Source: Shinella sp. CPCC 101442 (GTDB lineage: Bacteria > Pseudomonadota > Alphaproteobacteria > Rhizobiales > Rhizobiaceae). Taken from it: 64,000 bases of DNA. The notes below the pieces were generated by a model that was not told where the DNA came from, made no database searches, and worked only from the letters and a program-made list of their open reading frames with translations. The DNA lies in NCBI RefSeq assembly GCF_024704725.1, contig NZ_JALIQS010000001.1, positions 248,001-312,000 of the forward strand, written 5' to 3'. This document shows, in pieces, positions 17,506 through 25,874 of the stretch (position 1 is the stretch's first letter; each line of letters begins with the position of its first letter). The position numbers and the translations under genes were made by a program.

Positions 17506-19281
17506 TCAGGCGCGCTTCTGCGGGCGCATGTCGGCACGGTCGATGCCGGCAACCGGCACCGGCTTCTTCATCGCGTCGCGGCGGAAGGGCTCGCCGAGTT
17601 CCTGGTTGAGGATGACTTCGACGAAGGTCGTCACGCCACGCGCCTGGTCAGTGATCGCCTTCGACAGCGCCTCGGTGAGCGCGGCGGGCGTATCGACGGA
17701 AACACCCTTCAGCCCGCAGCCCTCGGCCACCTTGGCGTAGCTGAGATTGGGGTTGAGTTCGGTGCCGACGAAGTTGTTGTCGTACCAGAGCGTCGTGTTG
17801 CGCTTTTCCGCACCCCACTGGTAGTTGCGGAAGATCACCATGGTGATCGCCGGCCAGCCCTCGCGACCGATGGCGCCCATCTCGTTCATCGAGATGCCGA
17901 AGGCTCCGTCGCCGGCAAAACCGACCACCGGCACATCCGGGCAACCGATCTTGGCGCCGACGATCGACGGGAAGCCGTAGCCACAGGGACCGAACATGCC
18001 GGGTGCGAGATATTTCCGGCCCTGCTCGAAGGTCGGATAGGCGTTGCCGATGGCGCAGTTGTTGCCGATGTCGGTCGAGATGATCGCTTCCTTCGGCAGC
18101 GCAGCCTGGATCGCCCGCCAGGCCTGGCGCGGCGACATCCGGTCCGGCTCGCGGTTGCGGGCGGCCTCGTTCCACTCAGTGCCGACATCGTCGTCCTCAT
18201 GGTCCATCGAGGAGAGCTGCTGCTGCCAGGCCGAGCGGGTCTGGTGGATGGTCGCCTTGCGCTCGTCGCGGCCGGCATTGCCGGCAGTCGAGGAAAGCTG
18301 CTCGAGAATCTGGCCCGCCACCTGCCTGGCGTCGCCACAGATGCCGACGCTCACCTTCTTGGTGAGGCCGATGCGGTCGGCATTGATGTCGACCTGGATG
18401 ATCGCGGCATTCTTCGGCCAGTAGTCGATGCCGTAGCCCGGCAGGGTCGAGAACGGATTGAGCCGCGTGCCGAGCGCCAGCACGACGTCGGCCTTGGAGA
18501 TCAGCTCCATCGCCGCCTTCGAACCGTTGTAGCCGAGCGGGCCGACCGACAGGCGGTGGCTGCCGGGGAAGGCGTCGTTGTGCTGGTAGCCGCAGCAGAC
18601 CGGGGCATCAAGCCGTTCGGCAAGCTTCATGGACGCGTCGATCGCGCCGCCGATGACGACGCCGGCACCATTGAGGATGACCGGGAACTTGGCTTCCGAC
18701 AGCAACCTTGCCGCCTCGGCGATCGCCTCCGGTCCGCCGGCCGGGCGCTCGAAGCGCACAATGGACGGCAGATCGACGTCGATCACCTGGGTCCAGTAGT
18801 CACGTGGGATGTTGATCTGCGCCGGGGCGCAGCCTCGGATCGCCTTCTCGATGACCCGGTTGAGCACTTCGGGAATACGCGAGGGGTCACGCACCTCTTC
18901 CTGGTAGCAGACCATCTCCTCGAACATCGCCATCTGGTCGACTTCCTGGAAGCCGCCCTGGCCGATGGTCCTGTTGGCCGCCTGCGGCGTCACCATCAGG
19001 AGCGGCGTGTGGTTCCAGTAGGCGGTCTTGATGGCGGTGATGAAGCCGGTGACGCCGGGGCCGTTCTGGCCGATGGCAATCGACATCGTGCCGGTCGCGC
19101 GGCTGAATCCGTCCGCCATCATGCCGGCATTGGTTTCATGCGCGCAGTCCCAGAAGCGGATGCCGGCCTTGGGAAACAGGTCCGACACCGGCATCATGGC
19201 CGAGCCGATGATGCCGAAGGCATGTTCGAGGCCATGCATCTGGAGAACTTTGACGAAGGCTTCCTCGGTGGTCATTTTCAT
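17506..19281 (-). CDS. xsc: Sulfoacetaldehyde acetyltransferase
   Basis: This 591-residue thiamine-diphosphate enzyme converts sulfoacetaldehyde plus phosphate into acetyl phosphate plus sulfite. It has the acetolactate-synthase architecture: the N-terminal PYR domain with activating Glu49 (DCAHETNAGMMADGF), a middle domain, and a C-terminal PP domain with GFAGDGAFGISMNEMGAI. ITAIKTAYWNHTPLLMVTPQ and GCAPAQINIPRDYWTQ are typical of Xsc and not of acetolactate synthase. ATG 19281 follows GGGAAAGGAACC and gives the normal family length. Downstream of tauY, upstream of the exporter and pta. Confidence 0.96.
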   Translation of the reverse strand: MKMTTEEAFVKVLQMHGLEHAFGIIGSAMMPVSDLFPKAGIRFWDCAHETNAGMMADGFSRATGTMSIAIGQNGPGVTGFITAIKTAYWNHTPLLMVTPQAANRTIGQGGFQEVDQMAMFEEMVCYQEEVRDPSRIPEVLNRVIEKAIRGCAPAQINIPRDYWTQVIDVDLPSIVRFERPAGGPEAIAEAARLLSEAKFPVILNGAGVVIGGAIDASMKLAERLDAPVCCGYQHNDAFPGSHRLSVGPLGYNGSKAAMELISKADVVLALGTRLNPFSTLPGYGIDYWPKNAAIIQVDINADRIGLTKKVSVGICGDARQVAGQILEQLSSTAGNAGRDERKATIHQTRSAWQQQLSSMDHEDDDVGTEWNEAARNREPDRMSPRQAWRAIQAALPKEAIISTDIGNNCAIGNAYPTFEQGRKYLAPGMFGPCGYGFPSIVGAKIGCPDVPVVGFAGDGAFGISMNEMGAIGREGWPAITMVIFRNYQWGAEKRNTTLWYDNNFVGTELNPNLSYAKVAEGCGLKGVSVDTPAALTEALSKAITDQARGVTTFVEVILNQELGEPFRRDAMKKPVPVAGIDRADMRPQKRA

Positions 19282-19325
19282 GGCGGGTTCCTTTCCCTGA
19301 CGGAATTGATCGAGATGTCTGGCGG

Positions 19326-20726
19326 TTAGAGGATTTCGTCGCGCAGGGCGTACCAGCGGTACATTCCCCACTGGCCGAGCCGACGGAACGGCGTGAGAAG
19401 CCCGTGGCTCGGGAGCGGCGAGGTGAAGATCGGAAGGTCGAGGCTGGCGCTTTTTCCAGCGACCATCTGCGCCATGCGACGGCCGGCCTGGGCCGAATAC
19501 ATGACGCCGTTGCCGCCGTAGCCCATGGCGTAGAACAGCCTCTGGCTGGCATCCGGCTGGAAGATGCGCGGCATCATGTCATGGCTGACATCCACCCATC
19601 CCCACCAGGAATAGTCGACCTCGATACCGCGCAAGGTCGGGAATTTTCGGTAGAGCCCTTCGAGCAACAGCGTGAGATGTTTCGGGTTGGTCGCGTCGCG
19701 CCCGGTGATGGCGCTGCGGCTGCCGATCTGCACCCGGCCGTCCGGCAGCATGCGGTAATAGTGGCGCAGCGTGCGCGTATCGGTCAGCGGAATGCGCGCC
19801 TTGAAATTCAGCGCCTGCTGCTCGCCCGCCGTCAGCGGCCGCGTGACGATGGAGTTCGACAGGATCGGCATCAGGCGATGCTTCGTCAGCGCGTTCATGC
19901 CGGGAGACGTGTAGCCGGCGGTCGCGATGCAGACGGCGCGGGCGCGCACCGTACCGCCCGGGGTGCGGAGGTAATGCACGCCGCCCTTGGCGGTGCAGTC
20001 GAGCACGGGGCTCGACGTGTGTACCGTGGCACCAAGGCGTCGCGCCAGCCGGAGATAGCCGAAGGCGAGCTTGGCGGCGTGGATGCCCATGCCGTCCGGC
20101 TCGTACATGGCGCCGCGGGCTTCTGCATCATTGACGAAATCGCTGTGGATTTCCTCACGCGAAACCATGCGGGCGCGGTAGCCGAAGACATCGTTTAGAA
20201 TGCGGGTCTCGCTTTCGAGCGCCGGAAGAACCTTGTCGCGATGCGCGATGTAGAGATGGCCGCCATCCTGCGGATCGCAGTCGATCTCCGGCTCGCGGAC
20301 CAGCGCGCGGAACAGGTCGAAACCCTCGGCGATCTCGGAATGCATGCGCTTTGCGACATCGACGCCCCAGCGGGCGATCCATTGCGAGCGCTTCAGCCGG
20401 CCGGCGGAGAGTTGGGCCTGCCCGCCATTGCGGGTGCTGCATCCCCAGGCGACGCCATTGGCTTCCAGCACGGTCGCCTTGATGCCGTGCTCGCGCGCCA
20501 GATGGATGGCGCAGGAGAGACCGGTATAACCCGAGCCGATGATGGCGACGTCGACATCGACGTCGCGCGTGATCGGGCCGTCATCTTCCGGTTCCGGGCC
20601 GGCCGTGCCGATCCAGTAGGTCGGGGCATAGTCCTTTCCAGTGCCGGGGCTCGGGGCATGGTTGGGGTCGTAGGCGGGATCAAAGGGCCGTCTTTCGGCC
20701 TTCAGGGGCGTGGCGTGCTGATGCAT
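19326..20726 (-). CDS. tauY: Taurine dehydrogenase large (FAD) subunit TauY
   Basis: The 466-residue DadA/GlpO-type flavoprotein has the dinucleotide motif VDVAIIGSGYTGLSCAIHLA at about residues 55-75, then VLEANGVAWGCSTRNGGQAQ, where FAD is bound. The C-terminal half includes RMLPDGRVQIGSRSA and YAMGYGGNGVMYSAQAGRRM. With the small subunit TauX it oxidatively deaminates taurine to sulfoacetaldehyde, passing electrons to the respiratory chain. The start at ATG 20726 matches the family; the frame is open to 21029 only as overlap with tauX. It follows tauX after 16 bases. Confidence 0.9.
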   Translation of the reverse strand: MHQHATPLKAERRPFDPAYDPNHAPSPGTGKDYAPTYWIGTAGPEPEDDGPITRDVDVDVAIIGSGYTGLSCAIHLAREHGIKATVLEANGVAWGCSTRNGGQAQLSAGRLKRSQWIARWGVDVAKRMHSEIAEGFDLFRALVREPEIDCDPQDGGHLYIAHRDKVLPALESETRILNDVFGYRARMVSREEIHSDFVNDAEARGAMYEPDGMGIHAAKLAFGYLRLARRLGATVHTSSPVLDCTAKGGVHYLRTPGGTVRARAVCIATAGYTSPGMNALTKHRLMPILSNSIVTRPLTAGEQQALNFKARIPLTDTRTLRHYYRMLPDGRVQIGSRSAITGRDATNPKHLTLLLEGLYRKFPTLRGIEVDYSWWGWVDVSHDMMPRIFQPDASQRLFYAMGYGGNGVMYSAQAGRRMAQMVAGKSASLDLPIFTSPLPSHGLLTPFRRLGQWGMYRWYALRDEIL

Positions 20727-20742
20727 GGCTTTGCTCCGGCCA

Positions 20743-21129
20743 TCAGTAGCGGGGTTGCAGGACCGGGCGGTTCTTGCGGAACGCCTGCTTGCGCACGATC
20801 TTGCCGTCGCGGAAGGTGAAGAGGTCGCAGCCCTCCGCTTCGATGCGGCTGCCATCGGCCGCCGTTCCGGAGAAGGTCCATTCGGAGACGCCGCGCTCGC
20901 CATCGGCGAAGTGGCTGTGGTTGCCCCATTCCGCATCGGGCATCGCCGTCCAGACACCGCTGAAGGCTTCGGCAATCGCCTGCCCCCCGGTGATGCGGGT
21001 GCCATGGACCTCCGGGCCGCCAACCGCATTGAAGACGCAGTCCTCGGCGAAGAAATGCATGACCCCGTCGATGTCGTGCCGGTTGAAGGCGTCGAAAAGC
21101 GATTTCAGGTCGGTTGCGGTCAAAGTCAT
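20743..21129 (-). CDS. tauX: Taurine dehydrogenase small subunit TauX (SnoaL-like)
   Basis: The 128-residue protein has a SnoaL/ketosteroid-isomerase-like fold: LKSLFDAFNRHDIDGVMHFF, then DCVFNAVGGPEVHGTRITGG and GCDLFTFRDGKIVRKQAF. TauX proteins of this type are the partner of TauY in taurine dehydrogenase. Two in-frame ATGs lie at 21135 and 21129; AGAGGA is seven bases before the second, which I prefer. It sits between tauC and tauY on one transcript. Confidence 0.85.
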   Translation of the reverse strand: MTLTATDLKSLFDAFNRHDIDGVMHFFAEDCVFNAVGGPEVHGTRITGGQAIAEAFSGVWTAMPDAEWGNHSHFADGERGVSEWTFSGTAADGSRIEAEGCDLFTFRDGKIVRKQAFRKNRPVLQPRY

Positions 21130-21229
21130 CGTCATGTCCTCTGTCTGTCGGAAGGCATGGCTCCGCCGTGGGCGGCGAATGCCGTCCTGCAGGGCCGCCA
21201 TGGCCGGGGTCGAAATGGGGTGGTGGGGC

Positions 21230-22057
21230 TTAGATGCGCCCCTTCCAGGGGATCAGCACCTTTTCGAGGTAGCGGATCAGAAGGTCGAAGGCGAAGGCGA
21301 AGATGCCGATGATGAAGATGCCCATGATCACGGTATCGCTTTCGAGGTTTTCGGCCGCGTTCAGCACCATGAAGCCCAGACCGCGATTGGCCGCCACCAT
21401 TTCGGCGGCCACCAGCGTCGTCCAGCCGACACCGATGCCGATGCGCATGCCGGTGAAGATTTCCGGCAGGGCGGCTTTCATGATCACCTGGCTGATGACC
21501 TGCCCGCGGGTGGCCCCCATCGCATAGGCGGCATGGATCTGCTCCGTCGAGACCGAGCGGACACCTGCCCTTGCAGCAATCGCCATCGGCGCGAAGATCG
21601 CCAGATAGATCAGGAAGACCTTCGGGAATTCACCGATGCCGAGCCAGATGATGACCAGCGGCAGGTAGGCGAGCGGCGGCAGCGGACGGTAGAACTCGAT
21701 GATCGGATCGAACAGGCCGCGCACGAAGCGGTTGACGCCCATCAGGACGCCGATCGGCACCGCCGTGACGAGAGCGAGCGCAAAGGCGCCGAAGACGCGG
21801 CCGATACTGGCCAGCGTGTGCTGCCAGAGCGTGGAATTGGAGACCCCCTCCGTCAGCGCCATCACGAACTTCTCCCAGACCGCCAGCGGCGATGGCAGGA
21901 AGAGCGGTTTGACCCAGCCGGATTCCGTGACGAGGAACCACAGCGCGATCAGCACGGTCGCAGTCATCAGACTGATCATTCCGCTGGCACCCTCGCCGGG
22001 GGCGCCGAAGATCCTGCCCGCCTTGGCGGGTTTGGCGCGGGTCACACGGTCAAGCAT
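21230..22057 (-). CDS. tauC: Taurine ABC transporter permease TauC
   Basis: The 275-residue inner-membrane permease has about six hydrophobic segments. The EAA loop near the C-terminus reads AYAMGATRGQVISQVIMKAALPEI, the coupling helix for TauB. PSPLAVWEKFVMAL and PLPPLAYLPLVIIWLGIGE are typical of the SsuC/TauC/NtrB permease family for sulfonates and nitrate. The ATG at 22057 lies inside the end of tauB (8-base overlap). The substrate is inferred from the xsc-tauXY context. Confidence 0.9.
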   Translation of the reverse strand: MLDRVTRAKPAKAGRIFGAPGEGASGMISLMTATVLIALWFLVTESGWVKPLFLPSPLAVWEKFVMALTEGVSNSTLWQHTLASIGRVFGAFALALVTAVPIGVLMGVNRFVRGLFDPIIEFYRPLPPLAYLPLVIIWLGIGEFPKVFLIYLAIFAPMAIAARAGVRSVSTEQIHAAYAMGATRGQVISQVIMKAALPEIFTGMRIGIGVGWTTLVAAEMVAANRGLGFMVLNAAENLESDTVIMGIFIIGIFAFAFDLLIRYLEKVLIPWKGRI

Positions 22058-22862
22058 GGGCCACCTCCGGATTGCCGGACGCTCGCTCGTCACCATAGAT
22101 GATGCCCAGGACCTCTTCGCGCATGCGGATGAATTCGGGGCTGGACTTGATGGCGCGGGCATTGCCCTCTTCGAGGAACCGGCGATTGAAATCGAGTTCG
22201 TAGGTATGGGTGATGCGGCCGGGGCGCGGCGACATGACGATCAGCCGCGAGCCGAGGAAGAGCGCCTCCTCCACGCTGTGCGTGATGAAGAAGAACATCT
22301 TGTTGGTGAGCTGCCAGACCTTCAGCAGCAGTTCCTGAATGGTTTCGCGCGTCAGCGCATCGAGCGCCGCCATCGGCTCGTCCATCAGCAGCATGGCGGG
22401 ATCGCAGGTCAAGGCGCGTGCGATGCCGACGCGCTGCTGCATGCCGCCCGAAAGATGATAGATCATGTGGTTGTGGAAATCCTGCAGCCCCACAAGGGCA
22501 AGGTTCTTGGCCGCCAGCTCCCGGCGTGTCGTCTTGTCGACGCCGCGCAGCTTCAGGCCGAATTCCGTATTTTCCATGACGTTCAGCCAGGGCAGGAGCG
22601 CGTGTTTCTGGAACACCACGCCGCGCTCGGCGCCCGGGCCGTTGACCCGGTGGTTGCCAAGCGAGATATCGCCGTCCGACGGCGCCATGAAGCCCGCCAT
22701 CAGGTTGAGCAGCGTCGTCTTTCCGCAGCCCGATGCGCCGAGTGCCACGACGAAGTCGCCGCTGTTGATGGTGAGATTGACCCCCTTGAGGGCGATCACC
22801 GCCTGGTCCGAGTAGAGCCCCGGATAGGTTAGACTGATATTCCTGACGCTAAGCGTTTCCAT
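22050..22862 (-). CDS. tauB: Taurine ABC transporter ATP-binding protein TauB
   Basis: The 270-residue ATPase has Walker A GASGCGKTT, Q-loop VVFQKHALLPWLNV, signature LSGGMQQRVGIARAL, Walker B AMLLMDEPMAALDALTR and the H-loop FFITHSVEEALFLG. It energises sulfonate import with TauA and TauC. ATG 22862 begins METLSVRNISLTYPG, a proper beta-strand start; the extra upstream codons are not needed. It follows tauA after about 150 bases that hold no gene. Confidence 0.92.
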   Translation of the reverse strand: METLSVRNISLTYPGLYSDQAVIALKGVNLTINSGDFVVALGASGCGKTTLLNLMAGFMAPSDGDISLGNHRVNGPGAERGVVFQKHALLPWLNVMENTEFGLKLRGVDKTTRRELAAKNLALVGLQDFHNHMIYHLSGGMQQRVGIARALTCDPAMLLMDEPMAALDALTRETIQELLLKVWQLTNKMFFFITHSVEEALFLGSRLIVMSPRPGRITHTYELDFNRRFLEEGNARAIKSSPEFIRMREEVLGIIYGDERASGNPEVAHA

Positions 22863-23014
22863 GCGACATGCCTCCCTGCACTCGGTCACGGTTCGTATAG
22901 AGTTTTACGCAACTCCGGACGCAACCCGTTCAAACACGTTTGCTGAAATTGCTCTATGCGATGACGGTGGCACCGGCCGCCGGGAGCGGCCAGTGCCAGA
23001 GCGGCGATTGTGCG

Positions 23015-24031
23015 CTATTTCGCGGCCGCTTTCGCAAAATCGGCGTTCACGAAGGGCGCATAGTCGTCGAGCGCCTTGCCGATCTGCTTCTGCTCGACGA
23101 GGAATCTCGCGCTTTCATTGAGCGCGCGGGTCGCCCCGCCGCCAAGCCAGGTATCGGATGCCTGTTCGTCGGCATTGGGGAAGGACAGCAGGCCCAGCGC
23201 CTCGACCGTGCTTGGACCGTCGCCGCCGATGAGTTTGACGATGTTCTGGACCGGGGCTGAATCCGCCGTCCAGGCCGCTTTGTCGGCATTGTAGTCCGCA
23301 TAGGACTGGGCGAGCACCTTGGTGAAGGCCTCCATCAGCTTCGGGTTCTCCGCCGCCCAGGCCTTGTCGACCACCAGGCCGTCGAAGGTGGGCACGCTCG
23401 CCGCGCCGACGACCTCGCTGTCTGAGATCGCCTTGCCGGTTTTCAGGATTTCCGACAGTGCCGGCGGCCAGACGTAGGCGGCGTCGATATCGCCGCGCTG
23501 CCAGGCGGCGACGATCTGCGGCGGCTTCAGGTTGAGGATTTCGACCTCCTTCGGATCGACCTTCCACACCTGGCTCATGCCGACGAGCAGGTGGAAATGC
23601 GAGGTGGACACGAAAGGCACCGCGACCTTCTTGCCCTTGAGGTCTTCCGGCGTCTCGATGCCCGAGCCGTTGCGGGCAACCAGCGCTTCGGACTTGCCGA
23701 TATTGTCGAGGATCCAGAACAGTTGCAGGTCGACGCCACGCGTCGCCGCCGCAGCCGTGCCGGTGGAACCGATCACGCCGATCGGCACGTCACCCGAGGC
23801 GAGCGCCGTCGTGATGTCGCCGGCCGACGAGAACTGGCGCCAGTCGATGGCGTAGCCCGCTTCCTTGGCGGCGGCATCGAAGCGGCCGTCGGCGATGGCG
23901 GCGACGAAGGGGCCGACGATCTGCTGGTAGCCGACGACCAGCTGGGTTTCAGCGTAAGCGGCGCCTGACGCAAAAAGCCCTGCAATGATGCTCGTCGTGG
24001 CCGCGAGGCCACGAATAGTTCTGAAAAGCAT
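23015..24031 (-). CDS. tauA: Taurine-binding periplasmic protein TauA
   Basis: The 338-residue binding protein has a signal peptide (MLFRTIRGLAATTSIIAGLF, cleavage near AYA at residue 27). The mature part begins TQLVVGYQQIVGPFVAAIA. SSAGDITTALASGDVPIGVIG and FVSTSHFHLLVGMSQ are the usual SsuA/TauA substrate-site stretches. ATG 24031 is preceded by AAAGGAGGACAAC, an excellent ribosome site; the longer open frame would read through the divergent promoter region. First gene of the taurine operon, divergent from tauR. Confidence 0.93.
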   Translation of the reverse strand: MLFRTIRGLAATTSIIAGLFASGAAYAETQLVVGYQQIVGPFVAAIADGRFDAAAKEAGYAIDWRQFSSAGDITTALASGDVPIGVIGSTGTAAAATRGVDLQLFWILDNIGKSEALVARNGSGIETPEDLKGKKVAVPFVSTSHFHLLVGMSQVWKVDPKEVEILNLKPPQIVAAWQRGDIDAAYVWPPALSEILKTGKAISDSEVVGAASVPTFDGLVVDKAWAAENPKLMEAFTKVLAQSYADYNADKAAWTADSAPVQNIVKLIGGDGPSTVEALGLLSFPNADEQASDTWLGGGATRALNESARFLVEQKQIGKALDDYAPFVNADFAKAAAK

Positions 24032-24152
24032 GTTGTCCTCCTTTGGTGGTTCCCAGCCGGATGTCCCGGTCTTGTCCGAATAGAGATAATGGTGACATCC
24101 CACTTGCCTTATATCCAGTCTGGAAGTTGAATAATGCCAGTTTAGCTTCGTG
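24032..24152. promoter_or_regulatory. tauA-tauR divergent regulatory region
   Basis: The 121-base gap should hold both promoters. TATCCAG and CTGGAA around CCAGTCTGG (24115-24123) resemble inverted copies of the CTGGAC-type TauR direct repeat that I recall from Rhodobacter capsulatus. The match is partial, so the operator is only a candidate. Confidence 0.4.
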
Positions 24153-25640
24153 ATGGAGATGCCTGTGCGCACCAATGTGTCCGAGACGATCTTCTTCATC
24201 GACCGGGACACGCGTGTCGGTTTGCAGGCCCAGTTGCGCGAGGCGGTGGTTTCGGCCGTTCTGGCCGGGCGCGTGCAACCCGGAGCGCACCTGCCCTCGA
24301 CCCGCAAGCTCGCGGACTATCTCAACATCTCGCGCATCACCGTAACCCTTGCCTATCAGGAGCTCGTCTCCCAGGGCTATGCCGAAGCCGCCGATCGCAG
24401 TTCCTACCGCATCGCACTCAACCCGCCTCATCAGGCATTGGGGCGGGATCTCCCGACCTCGGGATCCGCCACGGTGGACTGGAGCGGCAAGCTGAAGATG
24501 GATTTCGGCGTCGTCCGCCGCGTCGAGAAACCTCTGGACTGGCGACGATATCCCTATCCGTTCCTTTACGGCCAGATGGACCCGACACTGTTCGATCTCA
24601 ACGCTTGGCGCGACTGTGCCAGGCGGGCGCTGGCGCAGGAGGACTTCATCCTGATGGCGAGCGATTTTGCTGCCGCCGACGATGTACAGCTCGTCAACTA
24701 CATCTGCTCACGAACCCTGCCGCGACGCGGTATTCACGCGACGCCGGACGAAATCCTCGTCACCGTCGGCGCGCAGAACGCATTGTGGATCGTCACACGG
24801 CTGATCCTCGAAAAGGGATCGAGCGCCGTATGCGAAAATCCGTGCCATCCCGATATCAGCGCCTCGCTCCTGCTCAGCGGTGCAAGGGTCACGACCGTGG
24901 ATGTCGATGGCGAGGGGTTGCCGCCGGAAAATCTTCCTGACGACACGGAAGCCGTTTTCGTAACGCCGAGCCACCATTCGCCGACAGGCGCGACCATGCC
25001 GATCGACAGGCGCATACGGCTTCTGCAGGCTGCCGCCGAGCGGGATTTCGTGATCGTCGAGGACGACTACGAGTTCGAGATCAGCTACCTCGCCCCACCC
25101 TCGCCGGCGCTGAAGTCCTTCGATACGGCGGGGCGTGTCCTTTACATCGGCAGTTTTTCCAAATCGCTGTTCCCAGGCCTCAGGCTCGGTTATCTGGTGG
25201 CGCCCGCCCCCTTCATCCGGGAAGCGCGCGCCCTGCGCTCGCTGATGCTGCGTCATCCGCCGGGCCACCTGCAGCGCACCGTCGCCTACTTCCTTGCACT
25301 CGGGCACTATGACGCGGTGCTTCACCGTATGCGGTCCGAATATCATAAACGTCACGATGTGATGGCCACGGCACTGCGCGGGAAGGACCTGAAGATCGTC
25401 GGAGCATCCACGTTCGGCGGAACGTCCTTCTGGATGGAGGGACCTGAAGGCCTCGACGCCGACCAGCTTGTCAGCGAGCTGCGTCGCGATGGCGTCCTCG
25501 TCGAATCCGGATCGCCCTTCTTCCCGCAGAGCGATCAGCCCTGCCGCTTTTTCCGCATGGGCTATTCCTCGATCCCGCGCGGCAACATCGTGGAGGGCGT
25601 TGCACGCGTGAAGGCATGCATCGATCGGTTGACGGGATAA
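24153..25640 (+). CDS. tauR: MocR-type regulator of taurine catabolism TauR
   Basis: The roughly 495-residue product is a GntR/aminotransferase fusion. The winged helix (about residues 20-85) includes LAGRVQPGAHLPSTRKLADY, then ISRITVTLAYQELVSQGYAE. The large C-terminal domain has the fold-type I aminotransferase features TVGAQNALWIVTRL, VIVEDDYEFEIS and the PLP lysine in YIGSFSKSLFPGLRLGYL. TauR in Rhodobacter is a PLP-dependent activator of taurine genes, and this gene is divergent from tauA. Starts GTG 24150, ATG 24153 and ATG 24159 are all possible; none has a strong ribosome site. Confidence 0.88.
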   Translation: MEMPVRTNVSETIFFIDRDTRVGLQAQLREAVVSAVLAGRVQPGAHLPSTRKLADYLNISRITVTLAYQELVSQGYAEAADRSSYRIALNPPHQALGRDLPTSGSATVDWSGKLKMDFGVVRRVEKPLDWRRYPYPFLYGQMDPTLFDLNAWRDCARRALAQEDFILMASDFAAADDVQLVNYICSRTLPRRGIHATPDEILVTVGAQNALWIVTRLILEKGSSAVCENPCHPDISASLLLSGARVTTVDVDGEGLPPENLPDDTEAVFVTPSHHSPTGATMPIDRRIRLLQAAAERDFVIVEDDYEFEISYLAPPSPALKSFDTAGRVLYIGSFSKSLFPGLRLGYLVAPAPFIREARALRSLMLRHPPGHLQRTVAYFLALGHYDAVLHRMRSEYHKRHDVMATALRGKDLKIVGASTFGGTSFWMEGPEGLDADQLVSELRRDGVLVESGSPFFPQSDQPCRFFRMGYSSIPRGNIVEGVARVKACIDRLTG

Positions 25641-25874
25641 CAACGCGTCTGGAATCGACCGCCCCCTCCCGATAGGAGGTCTCCCCTTGACCCCGACTGC
25701 CAGAGGAGACGAAGCCGCTTCTTGGAAAGCCCAGACTTACCTTTTCAACTGAATGCCATGTTATGCCCACGAACGACCGCCACCGGCCGTCCGTAACGAC
25801 AACCGGCTAAGTTCCTCGATAGACAGGGAGTACGGTATTCGAACAAGGCTTGAACCGACCCATTTGACGAAGCG

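Noticed and set aside
15366-17552. A single 728-codon reading of pta with the upstream region
   Set aside because: The upstream half is the YeiH-type gene read out of phase; pta starts at its own ATG at 16394.
17488-19329. A 613-codon plus-strand frame opposite xsc
   Set aside because: Antisense to xsc, which has full family motifs; no domain in the shadow product.
25800-25874. A TTCGAAC stretch resembling a tRNA T-loop near the che locus
   Set aside because: No acceptor or anticodon stems can be formed around it.
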